A stretch of 64,000 nucleotides of DNA from Flavobacterium sp. TAB 87 (GCF_001529295.1 NZ_LLWK01000038.1:124001-188000), one strand, 5' to 3'; shown: positions 53,784 through 63,349, counted from the first letter of the stretch. Made by a program: numbers and translations. The notes: a model not told the origin generated them from the sequence alone.

Positions 53784-54527
53784 ATGAAAAAATATTTCTA
53801 TTTCGTCTCCGTCCTTTTACTGTTTACAAGCTGCACTAAAGAGCTGACTTTCGAAACTCAAAGTTTTAATGAAAAGTCATCGGTGCCCTGCAAAAAGGAT
53901 TGTCCCGAAATAAAAATTATGGTTCCTATTGCCCAAAATATTGAAGTAGTTGCCGATAGCATTAACAATAAAGTACTTAATACCATCAGAGAAATCGTTT
54001 ATTTTGGAGAAAAACCATATGATGTATCTGATTACGATGGATTAGCCAAAGCATTTATGGGTTCTTATGAAGACATGAAAAAAACGTATCCCGAAGAAAC
54101 TCTAGGCTGGATGGCAGACATTAAAGGCGATATCGAACACCAGTCAGAACAAATTTTAAATATAAAAATAGAACACACAACTTATACTGGTGGGGCACAC
54201 GGTTATCATGGTTTTAGATCTTTATTGTTTGATCCAGAAACTGGAAAAACAATAGAAAATGACGCTTTATTTACCGACAAAGCGGCATTTACAGCTTTCG
54301 CTGAAAAGGAATTTCGCAAGAAATATCAAATTCCAGAAAATAGTGAGATCAATGCTTCTGGGTTAATGTTTGAAAGAGACAAATTTCAGTTGGCGCTCAA
54401 TATATTTTTTACTAAACAAGGATTGCTTTTATATTACAACTCCTACGAAGTTGCTTCTTATGCAGATGGCCCAAAAGAAATTGTTTTCCCGTATGAAACT
54501 GTCAAAAAATATTTAAAATACCAATAA
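53784..54527 (+). CDS. DUF3298/DUF4163-domain lipoprotein
   Basis: A 247-residue lipoprotein with lipobox LLFTSC (cysteine 17). DUF4163-like residues come first (about 35-120), followed by a DUF3298 domain (about 140-245) with YTGGAHGYHGFRSLLFDPETGKTIENDALF. Such domains occur in RsiV-type anti-sigma factors, where the extracytoplasmic part binds lysozyme. There is no anti-sigma part here. Its role is unknown. It ends 3 bp from the convergent AlbA_2-like gene. Confidence 0.85.
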   Translation: MKKYFYFVSVLLLFTSCTKELTFETQSFNEKSSVPCKKDCPEIKIMVPIAQNIEVVADSINNKVLNTIREIVYFGEKPYDVSDYDGLAKAFMGSYEDMKKTYPEETLGWMADIKGDIEHQSEQILNIKIEHTTYTGGAHGYHGFRSLLFDPETGKTIENDALFTDKAAFTAFAEKEFRKKYQIPENSEINASGLMFERDKFQLALNIFFTKQGLLLYYNSYEVASYADGPKEIVFPYETVKKYLKYQ

Positions 54528-54530
54528 TTT

Positions 54531-55670
54531 CTATTGTACATCATATTTCATTTTTCGTAAAATTCGCAACGCTTCTTTAAACGATAAATAAACTTGGGTA
54601 AATGGTTTCAATACTGCTTTTGCATCGATTAATTTTTGCCGCGCATCTTCGAAGCCATTTAAATAACAAATCATAAAGGTAGATGGTAAGTTGTCTAAAT
54701 CGACTAATTCTCGTTTAGACAACAACATTCCCTTCTCTAGTTTCTGCAACAACGCTAAATTTGAATTATAGATATGATGCAACATTTTGCGGTTGAATTC
54801 TGGCGGTTGAAACAACATTTTTCGATCAATTTTATAATAGCCATTCTCAAAGAAACGAATAGTTTGTTCTTCCAACGGATAATAGCTCGTTTTATCATTT
54901 AATCCCAGCGGGACATACTCGATAATAGTAAAACTATCGTCATCAAAAGTAATGGTGACAACATCTTGAGCGGAGTAAAAAAGTTTAATTTGCTCGTTGA
55001 TCAGTTCTATATCAACCCGTGATAAAAATGTTTTGTCTCTAGATTTACGAGCTACGCCTGCCCAGCAAATCACAAATAACTCTTTAAAAACTTTGTATTT
55101 TGGTGACATGTCTTTATGTCTAAAATTCATAAAATCAATCACGCCATCTAGTGTATGCTGAATACTATTTCGTGAATTATTTTCAATTCCGATAACCGTT
55201 TCTGTGTTTTGGTAGTTTTTTCTAACTTTCCCTTCAACTGGCGTTGAGTTACTCCCACGGCGTACAAAAATACTGTTGGCAGGAATAGTATGAATTCCTT
55301 TTTTAAAATGAGAGGTTTGACTTTTTGGTTTAATAGTTACTAAACCAATTACCTTATCTTTTGGCAAGTTAGGAAAAGGTACATTTTCATACTGAATTTT
55401 TGGAGGGTTTTCTAAATAGGCATTCACCAAATTTTGAATACGACTGTCGTCGAAAAAGTCATCACCCACGATTTCGTTGTCCTGGTCTTCAACGCCAACA
55501 ACGATATACGAGTTGTTGGCGGGATTAGAATTGGATAGCGCACAAATGTGTTTTAAGAACTTTGCTTTTCCCTCTCGAGAATGCAAATTCAACTGGCGCT
55601 TTTTATCATAAAAACTACTCTCGTCGTTGTGAGCCAGTAAGTTTTTAATTAAAAGACGCTTGTTTATCAT
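54531..55670 (-). CDS. AlbA_2/Schlafen-type ATP-binding-domain protein
   Basis: A 379-residue cytoplasmic protein. The N-terminal domain (about residues 15-140) matches the Schlafen AlbA_2 pattern: ESSFYDKKRQLNLHSREGKAKFLKHICALSNS and YIVVGVEDQDNEIVG, ending with SIFVRRGSNSTPVEG. The C-terminal 230 residues are helical and unrecognised. Schlafen-type domains are found in regulators and in some defence proteins; no such context is visible here. The gene starts 3 bp downstream of an SDR gene and could be in its operon. Confidence 0.78.
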   Translation of the reverse strand: MINKRLLIKNLLAHNDESSFYDKKRQLNLHSREGKAKFLKHICALSNSNPANNSYIVVGVEDQDNEIVGDDFFDDSRIQNLVNAYLENPPKIQYENVPFPNLPKDKVIGLVTIKPKSQTSHFKKGIHTIPANSIFVRRGSNSTPVEGKVRKNYQNTETVIGIENNSRNSIQHTLDGVIDFMNFRHKDMSPKYKVFKELFVICWAGVARKSRDKTFLSRVDIELINEQIKLFYSAQDVVTITFDDDSFTIIEYVPLGLNDKTSYYPLEEQTIRFFENGYYKIDRKMLFQPPEFNRKMLHHIYNSNLALLQKLEKGMLLSKRELVDLDNLPSTFMICYLNGFEDARQKLIDAKAVLKPFTQVYLSFKEALRILRKMKYDVQ

Positions 55671-55673
55671 GAA

Positions 55674-56429
55674 CTACAGTGTTTTATGAACAATTGTTGG
55701 CGAAGCTTGAGCAGTTGGCGTAATTACCAGATCGGCGATATTTACGTGATAGGGTCTCGTGATTACAAAATGAATAACATCGGCAATGTCTTGAGCCACT
55801 AAAGGATCAAATCCTTTGTAAACATTGGCGGCTTTTTCAGTATCTCCTTTAAAGCGAACTTCACTAAATTCGGTTGCCACCATTCCAGGATGGATGGCGC
55901 CGACTCGAATTCCGTGTGCATTCAAATCAATTTGCATTCCTTTCGTAATTGCATCAACCGCATGTTTGGTTCCGCAATAAACATTTCCATTTAAATATAC
56001 TTCTTTGGCAGCCGTCGATCCTATATTAATAATATGTCCCGATTTTTGAGCAATCATTTTCGGAATAATTGCTTTAGAAACATACAATAGTCCTTTTACA
56101 TTAATGTCAATCATTGCATCCCAATCGTCTAAATCTCCATTTTGTATTGGATCTAAACCATGGGCATTTCCTGCATTATTAATTAATATTTCAATTGTAG
56201 AAAAAGATTCCGGCAAGGATTCAATTGCATCAAAAACAGCTTTTTTATCGCGTACATCAAACTGCAAAGTGTGCACATTTGTGTGGGTCGAAAGTTCTTT
56301 TTGCAACAAATATAATCGCTCTTCTCGCCTTCCACAAAGAACAATATTAAAATTATTTTGCGCCAATAACTGCGCTGTTGCTTTACCAATTCCGCTTGTT
56401 GCTCCGGTAATTAAAACTGTTTTTTTCAT
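55674..56429 (-). CDS. SDR-family NAD(P)-dependent oxidoreductase
   Basis: A 251-residue short-chain dehydrogenase close to YdfG-type 3-hydroxy acid dehydrogenases. It shows the nucleotide motif TGATSGIGKAT (residues 9-19), NNAGNAHG, and the catalytic triad S138, Y151, K155 (YCGTKHAV). The PG motif IHPGMVATEFSEVRFKGD is also present. YdfG reduces serine-type beta-hydroxy compounds, but the substrate here is unknown. The gene lies between an aldo/keto reductase gene and the AlbA_2 gene, all on the minus strand with short gaps. Confidence 0.9.
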   Translation of the reverse strand: MKKTVLITGATSGIGKATAQLLAQNNFNIVLCGRREERLYLLQKELSTHTNVHTLQFDVRDKKAVFDAIESLPESFSTIEILINNAGNAHGLDPIQNGDLDDWDAMIDINVKGLLYVSKAIIPKMIAQKSGHIINIGSTAAKEVYLNGNVYCGTKHAVDAITKGMQIDLNAHGIRVGAIHPGMVATEFSEVRFKGDTEKAANVYKGFDPLVAQDIADVIHFVITRPYHVNIADLVITPTAQASPTIVHKTL

Positions 56430-56452
56430 TCGTAGTATTCTAATTTAATATC

Positions 56453-57325
56453 TTAAGCTACTTCAGAACCTCTGCTTTCTGTCCAAATGGCGAACCAATC
56501 CTCACGATCTAATTTCAAATCGACGGCCTTCATCAAATTTTGAATTCGAGCCACATTTACTGTTCCAGCAATAGGAATTATTTTTGCAGGATGTTGTAAA
56601 ATCCAACTCAACAAAATAGTATCTGCACCCACTCTATATTTTTCGACCATGGACGCCAATAAAACCTTCAATCTTCTGGTTTTCTTTTTATCTTCTCTAA
56701 ACACTATTCCCAGTGGATTTCCTGACAAAGGACGAATATTATTCAATTGCATATAATCCAGACGGCCGTCGATCATAGGCTCAAAATTGGTAGCCGAAAA
56801 TTGTATTTGATTGTAACTAACGTCTAATCTCTGGCGAATTAAATCAGTCTGTAAATTGCTGAAATTTGACAATCCAAGTTCGACTATTTTTCCTTCCGAT
56901 TTCAGTTTCTGAATGGCTTCGGCAATTTCATCCACCTGCATTAACGGACTTGGTCTGTGCAATAAAAGCACGTCTAAGTAATCTGTTTGTAAATTCTGTA
57001 ATGATTGCTCTACCGAATTAATAATATGTTGTTTGGAGTAGTCGTAATACCTAATTTTTGCTGGTCGATTGTGCGCCGGAATTTGAACGCCACATTTTGA
57101 AATTAATTGAATTTTTTCACGCTCAATATTGGTTGCCGCTAACCCCTTTCCGAACTCTGCTTCGGTGGTATATGAGCCGTAAACATCGGCATGGTCAAAA
57201 GTGGTTATTTTATTTTCAAAACAAACCTGAATTACGTTTGACATTTCCTTCGAAGTCAGATTTTTATCCCAGCTTCCCCAATTCATAGTGCCCGCAATTA
57301 TAGGCGATAGTGTTGTTTTATTCAT
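56453..57325 (-). CDS. Aldo/keto reductase
   Basis: A 290-residue NADPH-dependent reductase of the YdhF-like group. The catalytic tetrad is seen as D44, Y49 (TTFDHADVYGSY), K77 (LISKCG) and a histidine in LLHRPSPLMQ. The C-terminal cofactor region is PIAGTVNVARIQNLMKAV. The ATG ending at 57325 is chosen; a longer frame starts at 57337. It lies 23 bp before the SDR gene and may be co-transcribed with it. Confidence 0.9.
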   Translation of the reverse strand: MNKTTLSPIIAGTMNWGSWDKNLTSKEMSNVIQVCFENKITTFDHADVYGSYTTEAEFGKGLAATNIEREKIQLISKCGVQIPAHNRPAKIRYYDYSKQHIINSVEQSLQNLQTDYLDVLLLHRPSPLMQVDEIAEAIQKLKSEGKIVELGLSNFSNLQTDLIRQRLDVSYNQIQFSATNFEPMIDGRLDYMQLNNIRPLSGNPLGIVFREDKKKTRRLKVLLASMVEKYRVGADTILLSWILQHPAKIIPIAGTVNVARIQNLMKAVDLKLDREDWFAIWTESRGSEVA

Positions 57326-57538
57326 GATTTTTAACAATTTTCTGTAAAGGTATTTTAATGCTTTTGAAGTCTATTTAATAAAGTTCTTAAAAATAAGAAA
57401 ATAGAATCACAATTCGCCCTTAAAATTAGGTCATTCGTCGAAGTTTTAACCATTCTTTAACATCTTACTTCTTAAAAAATATTCAATTTGCACTCTCAAA
57501 AAGACGGCTTAAAATTTAAGGGTTTTAAAATAATTTAT

Positions 57539-58543
57539 ATGGAAGAGAATACCGCGACTTTAGACATTAGAGCAATTAATGAAAAGATTGAAAGAGAGAG
57601 TGCTTTTATAGACCTTCTTACCATGGAAATGAACAAAGTTATTGTAGGCCAAAAACACATGGTCGAGCGTTTGTTAATTGGTCTTTTAGGTCAAGGACAC
57701 ATCTTGTTAGAAGGAGTTCCTGGCTTAGCAAAAACGTTAGCCATTAATACTTTGGCGCAAGCGGTTCACGGTTCATTTAGCCGTATTCAATTTACACCCG
57801 ATTTATTACCAGCCGACGTTGTTGGTACGATGATTTACAACATCAAGGATAATGAATTCTCTATAAAAAAAGGACCAATTTTTGCTAATTTTGTTCTTGC
57901 CGATGAGATTAACCGTGCGCCAGCCAAAGTGCAATCGGCATTGTTAGAAGCGATGCAAGAAAAGCAAGTTACTATTGGCGACACGACTTTTAAATTAGAT
58001 CGCCCGTTCTTAGTTTTAGCTACTCAAAACCCAGTAGAGCAAGAAGGAACTTATCAATTGCCAGAAGCGCAAGTCGATCGTTTTATGCTAAAAACCGTAA
58101 TTGATTATCCAAAATTAGAAGACGAGCGCTTTATTATTCGTCAAAACCTAAAAGGAAGCTACGAGAAAGTAAATCAAGTGGTTTCTGTGGAGCAAATTTT
58201 ACGCGCGCAAGAAGCGGTTCGTGAAGTTTACATGGATGAAAAAATAGAGAAATACATCTTGGATATTGTCTTTGCAACGCGTTATCCAGAGAAATATAAA
58301 TTAGCAGACTTAAAACCGTTAATTAGTTTTGGAGCTTCACCCCGTGGAAGTATTAACTTGGCCAATGCAGCCAAATGTTATGCATTCATCAAGCGTCGTG
58401 GTTATGTAATTCCAGAAGATGTTCGTGCCGTTGTACATGATGTATTGCGCCACAGAATTGGAATCACTTACGAAGCAGAAGCAGAAAATGTAACTTCAGT
58501 TGACATTATTAATAAAATTGTAAACGAAATTGAAGTTCCATAA
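57539..58543 (+). CDS. MoxR-family AAA+ ATPase of the Bat operon
   Basis: A 334-residue chaperone-like ATPase that usually helps assemble partners with von Willebrand domains. Walker A is LLEGVPGLAKTLAIN, Walker B is FVLADEINRAPAKVQSALLEAMQEKQV, and there is a sensor FLVLATQNPVEQEGTYQLPEAQ. The start MEENTATLD is chosen over an upstream TTG at 57488. It opens the bat operon, followed by DUF58, BatD-like, BatA, BatB and BatC. Bat proteins are linked to aerotolerance and envelope stress in Bacteroidota. Confidence 0.95.
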   Translation: MEENTATLDIRAINEKIERESAFIDLLTMEMNKVIVGQKHMVERLLIGLLGQGHILLEGVPGLAKTLAINTLAQAVHGSFSRIQFTPDLLPADVVGTMIYNIKDNEFSIKKGPIFANFVLADEINRAPAKVQSALLEAMQEKQVTIGDTTFKLDRPFLVLATQNPVEQEGTYQLPEAQVDRFMLKTVIDYPKLEDERFIIRQNLKGSYEKVNQVVSVEQILRAQEAVREVYMDEKIEKYILDIVFATRYPEKYKLADLKPLISFGASPRGSINLANAAKCYAFIKRRGYVIPEDVRAVVHDVLRHRIGITYEAEAENVTSVDIINKIVNEIEVP

Positions 58544-58624
58544 ATAGTAATTAGTACCAGTGATTAGTTATGAGCCTTACGCTTTTTGCTATTCACTAAC
58601 CGCTATTCACTAATCACTAAAAAA
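58544..58624. repeat. Inverted/degenerate repeats in the MoxR-DUF58 spacer
   Basis: AGTGATTAGT (58559-58568) and ACTAATCACT (58609-58618) form perfect 10-bp inverted arms 40 bp apart. The stretch between contains CTATTCACTAAC and CTATTCACTAAT as direct repeats. It is an 81-bp repetitive spacer inside an operon whose neighbours otherwise overlap or nearly touch. Confidence 0.6.
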
Positions 58625-59488
58625 ATGGAAACAAAAGACTTACTCAAAAAAGTTCGTAAAATAGAAATTAAAACCCGAAGGTTGAGCGATCATATCTTTT
58701 CGGGAGAATACCATACTTCGTTTAAGGGTCGCGGAATGACTTTTAGCGAAGTGCGTCAGTATCAATTTGGCGATGATATTCGTTCTATCGACTGGAACGT
58801 AACTGCACGTTACAACGAGCCGTATGTAAAGGTTTTTGAAGAAGAACGCGAGTTAACCATGATGTTAATGGTTGATATCTCGGGTTCTGAAAGCTTTGGT
58901 TCTAAAAATCAATTTAAGAAAGACATTGTAACCGAAATTGCTGCCACTATGGCTTTTTCGGCGACAACTAATAATGATAAGATTGGTTTGATTTTATTTT
59001 CGGATGAAATTGAATTGTATATTCCGCCCAAAAAGGGACGTTCACATGTACTTCGTATCATTCGCGAACTAATCGAATTCAGTCCTAAAAGTCAAAAAAC
59101 AGACATCGCGCAAGCGTTGCGTTTCTTATCTGGAACACAGAAAAAGAAAGCTATTGTTTTTGTCATTTCCGATTTTATGTCAAGTGATTACGAGCAGACG
59201 TTAAAAATAGCGGCTAAAAAGCACGATATTACTGGAATCAGAGTGTATGACATTCGCGAAGAAAAAATTCCGAATATCGGAATGGTAGATATGGTCGATG
59301 CCGAAACAGGACAAACAAAGACTATTAATACGGGTTCTAAATCAGTTCGTATCAACTACGAAAAAAACTATGTGAATAGTGTCAGTTATTTCAAAGAAAC
59401 TTTTAGTAAATCGGGTGCTGGTGTAGTACATACAAGAGTAGACGAAAGTTATGTGACCAAATTGCTAGGCTATTTTAAATCGAGATAA
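58625..59488 (+). CDS. DUF58-domain protein
   Basis: A 287-residue protein with a von Willebrand A-like fold, typical of the bat operon. The DUF58 signature is GRGMTFSEVRQYQFGDDIRSIDW (from about residue 35), followed by MLMVDISGSESFG, a MIDAS motif, and the end RVYDIREEKIPN and LGYFKSR. It probably works with the MoxR ATPase. The ATG at 58625 fits the family start METKDLLKKVRKIE. An earlier TTG at 58586 lies in a repeat-rich spacer and is rejected. Confidence 0.93.
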   Translation: METKDLLKKVRKIEIKTRRLSDHIFSGEYHTSFKGRGMTFSEVRQYQFGDDIRSIDWNVTARYNEPYVKVFEEERELTMMLMVDISGSESFGSKNQFKKDIVTEIAATMAFSATTNNDKIGLILFSDEIELYIPPKKGRSHVLRIIRELIEFSPKSQKTDIAQALRFLSGTQKKKAIVFVISDFMSSDYEQTLKIAAKKHDITGIRVYDIREEKIPNIGMVDMVDAETGQTKTINTGSKSVRINYEKNYVNSVSYFKETFSKSGAGVVHTRVDESYVTKLLGYFKSR

Positions 59489-59500
59489 AATTTGAGTGTT

Positions 59501-59538
59501 TTGATTGACCAATCAACAAGCGTTAATCAACAAGCGTT
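59501..59538. repeat. Tandem 14-bp repeat before the BatD-like gene
   Basis: AATCAACAAGCGTT occurs twice head to tail (59511-59524, 59525-59538). A short inverted repeat TTGATT-GACC-AATCAA lies at 59501-59516. This region separates the DUF58 and BatD-like genes and may affect translation or transcript processing. Confidence 0.6.
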
Positions 59539-59544
59539 AATCCT

Positions 59545-61176
59545 ATGAAATTAAAACTTTACATATTTTTATTCTTAATGAATCTTGCTGCATTTGCCCA
59601 ACAAAAGCAAATTACAACAAGCATTGATACTACCAAAAACAAAATTGGAGCTGAGTTCAAACTAAGTGTTACAGCCGTTGTTAGTTCGTCTTCAAAAGTG
59701 GTGTTTCCAAAATTAAAAAATATCGGCGCTTTGGAAGTTATCGAATCGTACCCGATTGATACCATTAAGAAAAACGATCAATACCAATTAATTAAAAAAT
59801 ATGGTCTAACTCAATTTGATTCAGGAAAATACAGCATTCCAAGTATCAAAATTCTAATTGATAAAAAGCCATTTCTTACCGATTCCATTACTGTTGAAGT
59901 AGCTGCTGTAAAGGTCGATACCTTACAACAAAAAATGTACGACATTAAAGATATTACTCCTGTAAAAGATAAATTAGGCGATTGGTGGAAATATATTTTA
60001 GGATTAGTTCTTATTGCTCTAATTGCTGCAGCTATATATTGGTTGATTAGAAGAAAACAAAAGAAAGCGATCGAAGAGGAAGTTTATAAAACTCCGATCG
60101 AAAAAGCGACTAGTTTATTAAACAATTTAGAGAAAAAAGAGCTTTGGCAAAAAGGTGAGATTAAAGAATACTATAGTGAACTTACCGATATTGCTCGTAA
60201 TTATATTGAAGAAGCCATTGACGTTCCTGCCATGGAAAGCACTACTTCAGAACTGATTGTTGCACTACAAGCAGCTTCTATAAAAAAGAAAATGACCATT
60301 ACGCCCGAAACAGTAAGTAATTTAGAGCGTGTGTTGCGTCAAGCCGATTTGGTAAAATTTGCCAAATCAAAACCATTGGATTTTGAAATTACCGAAGACC
60401 GCAATAAAATTCAGAAAGCAATTTTAACCTTAGATAATGCGATTCCGCAAGATGTCGTTGATGAAGAAGAAAATGTACTGAATGAAGCACAGCGTCAAAA
60501 GCAAATTAAAGCACAATTACAGAAAAAGAGAAAGCAACGCATTCTTATTACTATTGTAAGTGTAGTGTCTTTAATTGTACTTGTCACTGGATTTTTTATC
60601 ATCACCAAAGGTTTCACTTATGTAAAAGACAATATCCTTGGCCATCCTTCTAAAGAATTATTGGAAGGCGAATGGGTAAAAAGCGGTTATGGAAATCCTA
60701 TTGTTTACATACAAACACCTAAAGTTTTAAAACGAGTAGACATTAGTAAAACAGTACCAAAAGAAGGATTAGCTTTAATCAAAGAAATGCAAAACTTTGG
60801 TTATGGAAGTATGTTTGATAACTTTTATTTGATGGTTTCGACAGCCAAGTACAAGCAAGAAACACAAATTGACCTCGCCAAAGCGCTGGAAGTGACTCTT
60901 AAGTATACCGAAGCACAAGGAGCAAAAAATATGATCATTAAACAAGAAGACTTTGATACTAAAGAAGGTATCCGCGGAATTAAAGGCTACGGTACTTTTA
61001 CGTTCTTAAACGGAGCAACAAAATCAAGTACCAAAATGTATTATGAAATTTTAATGTTCAGCCAGGAAGGCGGCTTGCAACAAATTGCTATCTACCACGA
61101 AGAAGGTGATACCTACGCAAACGAAATTTCGCAACGTATTTTAGAGTCGGTTGAACTTCAAAAAGCTAAAAATTAA
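59545..61176 (+). CDS. BatD-like membrane protein
   Basis: A 543-residue envelope protein of the bat operon. Signal peptide (1-18, ending AFAQ); N-terminal BatD/beta-sandwich part (about 20-140); membrane helix (about 148-168, WWKYILGLVLIALIAAAIYW); a helical cytoplasmic domain (170-320, with LTDIARNYIEEAIDVPAMESTTSELI); a second membrane helix near 333-353; and a C-terminal domain (about 365-543). The stop TAA overlaps the ATG of batA by one base, so the two are translationally coupled. The extra C-terminal domain after the second helix is unrecognised. Confidence 0.8.
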   Translation: MKLKLYIFLFLMNLAAFAQQKQITTSIDTTKNKIGAEFKLSVTAVVSSSSKVVFPKLKNIGALEVIESYPIDTIKKNDQYQLIKKYGLTQFDSGKYSIPSIKILIDKKPFLTDSITVEVAAVKVDTLQQKMYDIKDITPVKDKLGDWWKYILGLVLIALIAAAIYWLIRRKQKKAIEEEVYKTPIEKATSLLNNLEKKELWQKGEIKEYYSELTDIARNYIEEAIDVPAMESTTSELIVALQAASIKKKMTITPETVSNLERVLRQADLVKFAKSKPLDFEITEDRNKIQKAILTLDNAIPQDVVDEEENVLNEAQRQKQIKAQLQKKRKQRILITIVSVVSLIVLVTGFFIITKGFTYVKDNILGHPSKELLEGEWVKSGYGNPIVYIQTPKVLKRVDISKTVPKEGLALIKEMQNFGYGSMFDNFYLMVSTAKYKQETQIDLAKALEVTLKYTEAQGAKNMIIKQEDFDTKEGIRGIKGYGTFTFLNGATKSSTKMYYEILMFSQEGGLQQIAIYHEEGDTYANEISQRILESVELQKAKN

Positions 61177-62177
61177 TGGAAAAGATAACTTTTTTAAATC
61201 CAGAGTTTTTTTGGTTGTTTCTACTAGTTCCTGTTGCAATTGCATGGTTGTTTTGGAAAAAAAATCAACAATCACCGACCTTAAAAATGAGTTCGTTAAA
61301 AGGTTTTTCGGGCGCAGAATCATTAGCTGCAAAACTAAAACCCTTCTTAAGTGTTTTTAGAATTTTAGCACTCTGTTCTTTGATCATTGCATTGGCACGA
61401 CCAAGAACAGTGGATGTAAGTAACCAAACTAAAACGACTAAAGGAATTGATATTGTTATGGCAGTTGACATCTCCGGAAGTATGCTAGCAAAAGATTTAA
61501 AACCGAACCGTATTGAAGCGTTAAAAAGAGTTGCTGCAGACTTCGTGACTGAACGACCGAATGACAGAATTGGTTTGGTTTTATACGCCGCCGAAGCTTA
61601 CACTAAAACTCCCGTAACTAGCGATAAAGCAGTTGTATTAGAAGCTATTAAATCCATCAAATACGATACGCTTTTACAAGATGGAACAGCAATTGGAATG
61701 GGATTGGCTACCGCAGTTAACCGATTGAAAGACAGCAAAGCAAAAAGCAAGATTATTATTTTGCTAACAGATGGAGTAAATAACGCGGGTTTTATTGAGC
61801 CTGAAACAGCCTCTGATATTGCCAAACAATATGATATAAAAGTATACACAATCGGAATTGGAACTAACGGTATGGCAGAATCTCCATATGCGCTTTCTCC
61901 TACAGGTCAATTGCTATTTAGAAATGCTAAAGTTGAAATTGACGAACCCTTGATGAAAAGCATTGCTCGAAAAACCGATGGTAGATATTTTAGAGCAACG
62001 AGTAACAGCAAATTGGCTGAGATCTATGACGAAATTAATAAATTAGAAACGACAGAAATCGAGGAATTAAAGTTTTACGATTACGACGAAAAGTATAGAC
62101 CATTTGTTTTGTTAGCAGGAATTTTGCTGCTCTTAGAAATTGGTTTACGAAATACCGTTTATAGAAGTTTTATTTAA
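61176..62177 (+). CDS. batA: von Willebrand A domain protein BatA
   Basis: A 333-residue membrane protein with an N-terminal helix pair (about residues 8-25 and 58-75), then a VWA domain with a complete MIDAS motif (VMAVDISGSMLAKDL) and later ILLTDGVNNAGF, and a C-terminal membrane helix (LLAGILLLLEIGL). It is the typical BatA (aerotolerance) layout. Its start overlaps the stop of the BatD-like gene. Confidence 0.95.
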   Translation: MEKITFLNPEFFWLFLLVPVAIAWLFWKKNQQSPTLKMSSLKGFSGAESLAAKLKPFLSVFRILALCSLIIALARPRTVDVSNQTKTTKGIDIVMAVDISGSMLAKDLKPNRIEALKRVAADFVTERPNDRIGLVLYAAEAYTKTPVTSDKAVVLEAIKSIKYDTLLQDGTAIGMGLATAVNRLKDSKAKSKIIILLTDGVNNAGFIEPETASDIAKQYDIKVYTIGIGTNGMAESPYALSPTGQLLFRNAKVEIDEPLMKSIARKTDGRYFRATSNSKLAEIYDEINKLETTEIEELKFYDYDEKYRPFVLLAGILLLLEIGLRNTVYRSFI

Positions 62178-62279
62178 ATCTAAATTCATCAACGCAATGT
62201 AGTTGATAAGAGATTGGAATTTACAATTTTATTTTTGGACTTGAGTGTCGACGTAAAGACGACGCAATTTAAAAACACT

Positions 62280-63314
62280 ATGGAATTAGACGAAAAAAAA
62301 TATTTATATCTATTGCTAATCATCCCGATTGTGGTGTTGATTTACTTTTACAATTTATATTGGAAAAGAAAAAAACAACGTGAATTTGGTGATTTAGAAT
62401 TGGTAAAGCAACTGGCTCCAAATCGCTCTAGTTTTAAACCAGTTTTTAAATTGACACTAATGCTATTGGCTTTCACGGCTTTGATTGTCGGACTTATTAA
62501 TCCGAAGATTGGAACTAAAATGGAAACTGTAAAACGCGAAGGAATAGATATTGTTTTTGCAATGGACGTTTCTAAAAGTATGCTTGCCGAAGATGTTGCA
62601 CCAAACCGATTAGAAAAAAGCAAACAAATCATTTCGCAAATCATCAATCAATTGGGCAGTGATCGAATCGGAATTGTGGCTTACGCCGGAAGTGCTTTTC
62701 CACTGTTACCAATTACAAGTGATTATAGTGTTGCCAAAATGTTTTTACAAACGATGAGTCCAGACATTGTTTCATCTCAAGGAACTTCTTTGGATGAGGC
62801 GATTAAATTGTCTACCAATTATTTTGACGAAAAAAGTAAAACGAGTAAGTTATTGATATTGATTTCTGATGGAGAAGATCACTCAGATGGTGCAGAAGTT
62901 GCAGCGGAAGAAGCCAAAAAAATCGGAATGAAAATTATAACCATTGGTATTGGAACTGAAAAAGGAGCAACAATTCCACTGAAAGTAAACGGTGTCGTAC
63001 AAAGTTTTCAAAGAGACAATAATAATGAAATCGTTATTACTAAAATGAGTGAAGATGGCTTAAAAGCGATTGCAAAAGCTACGAATGGCGGTTATGTAAA
63101 TGGAAACAACACGAAAGTAGTCATTGATTACATAAAAAGTGCTTTAGATAATATTCAGAAAACAGAATTTGAATCGACACAAATGGCCGAGTTTCAATCG
63201 CAGTTTCAATGGTTCCTCGGATTTGCTTTCTTTTTACTATTATTAGATGTTTTTTTATTAGAAAGAAAAACTAAATGGGTTTCTTCTTTAAACTTATTCA
63301 ACGAAAAAAAATAA
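62280..63314 (+). CDS. batB: von Willebrand A domain protein BatB
   Basis: A 344-residue paralogue of BatA with the same layout: N-terminal helices (about 9-28, 58-76), VWA domain with MIDAS variant VFAMDVSKSMLAEDV and LILISDGEDHSDG, and a C-terminal helix (FLGFAFFLLLLDVFLLE). The ATG at 62280 is chosen; a longer frame reaches back to 62214 into the spacer. The 102-bp gap to batA is unusually long for this operon and contains the near-repeat ACGCAAT at 62192 and 62262. Confidence 0.94.
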   Translation: MELDEKKYLYLLLIIPIVVLIYFYNLYWKRKKQREFGDLELVKQLAPNRSSFKPVFKLTLMLLAFTALIVGLINPKIGTKMETVKREGIDIVFAMDVSKSMLAEDVAPNRLEKSKQIISQIINQLGSDRIGIVAYAGSAFPLLPITSDYSVAKMFLQTMSPDIVSSQGTSLDEAIKLSTNYFDEKSKTSKLLILISDGEDHSDGAEVAAEEAKKIGMKIITIGIGTEKGATIPLKVNGVVQSFQRDNNNEIVITKMSEDGLKAIAKATNGGYVNGNNTKVVIDYIKSALDNIQKTEFESTQMAEFQSQFQWFLGFAFFLLLLDVFLLERKTKWVSSLNLFNEKK

Positions 63315-63349
63315 ACTTATAGATCTAATTTATAAGCAAAAAATATATA

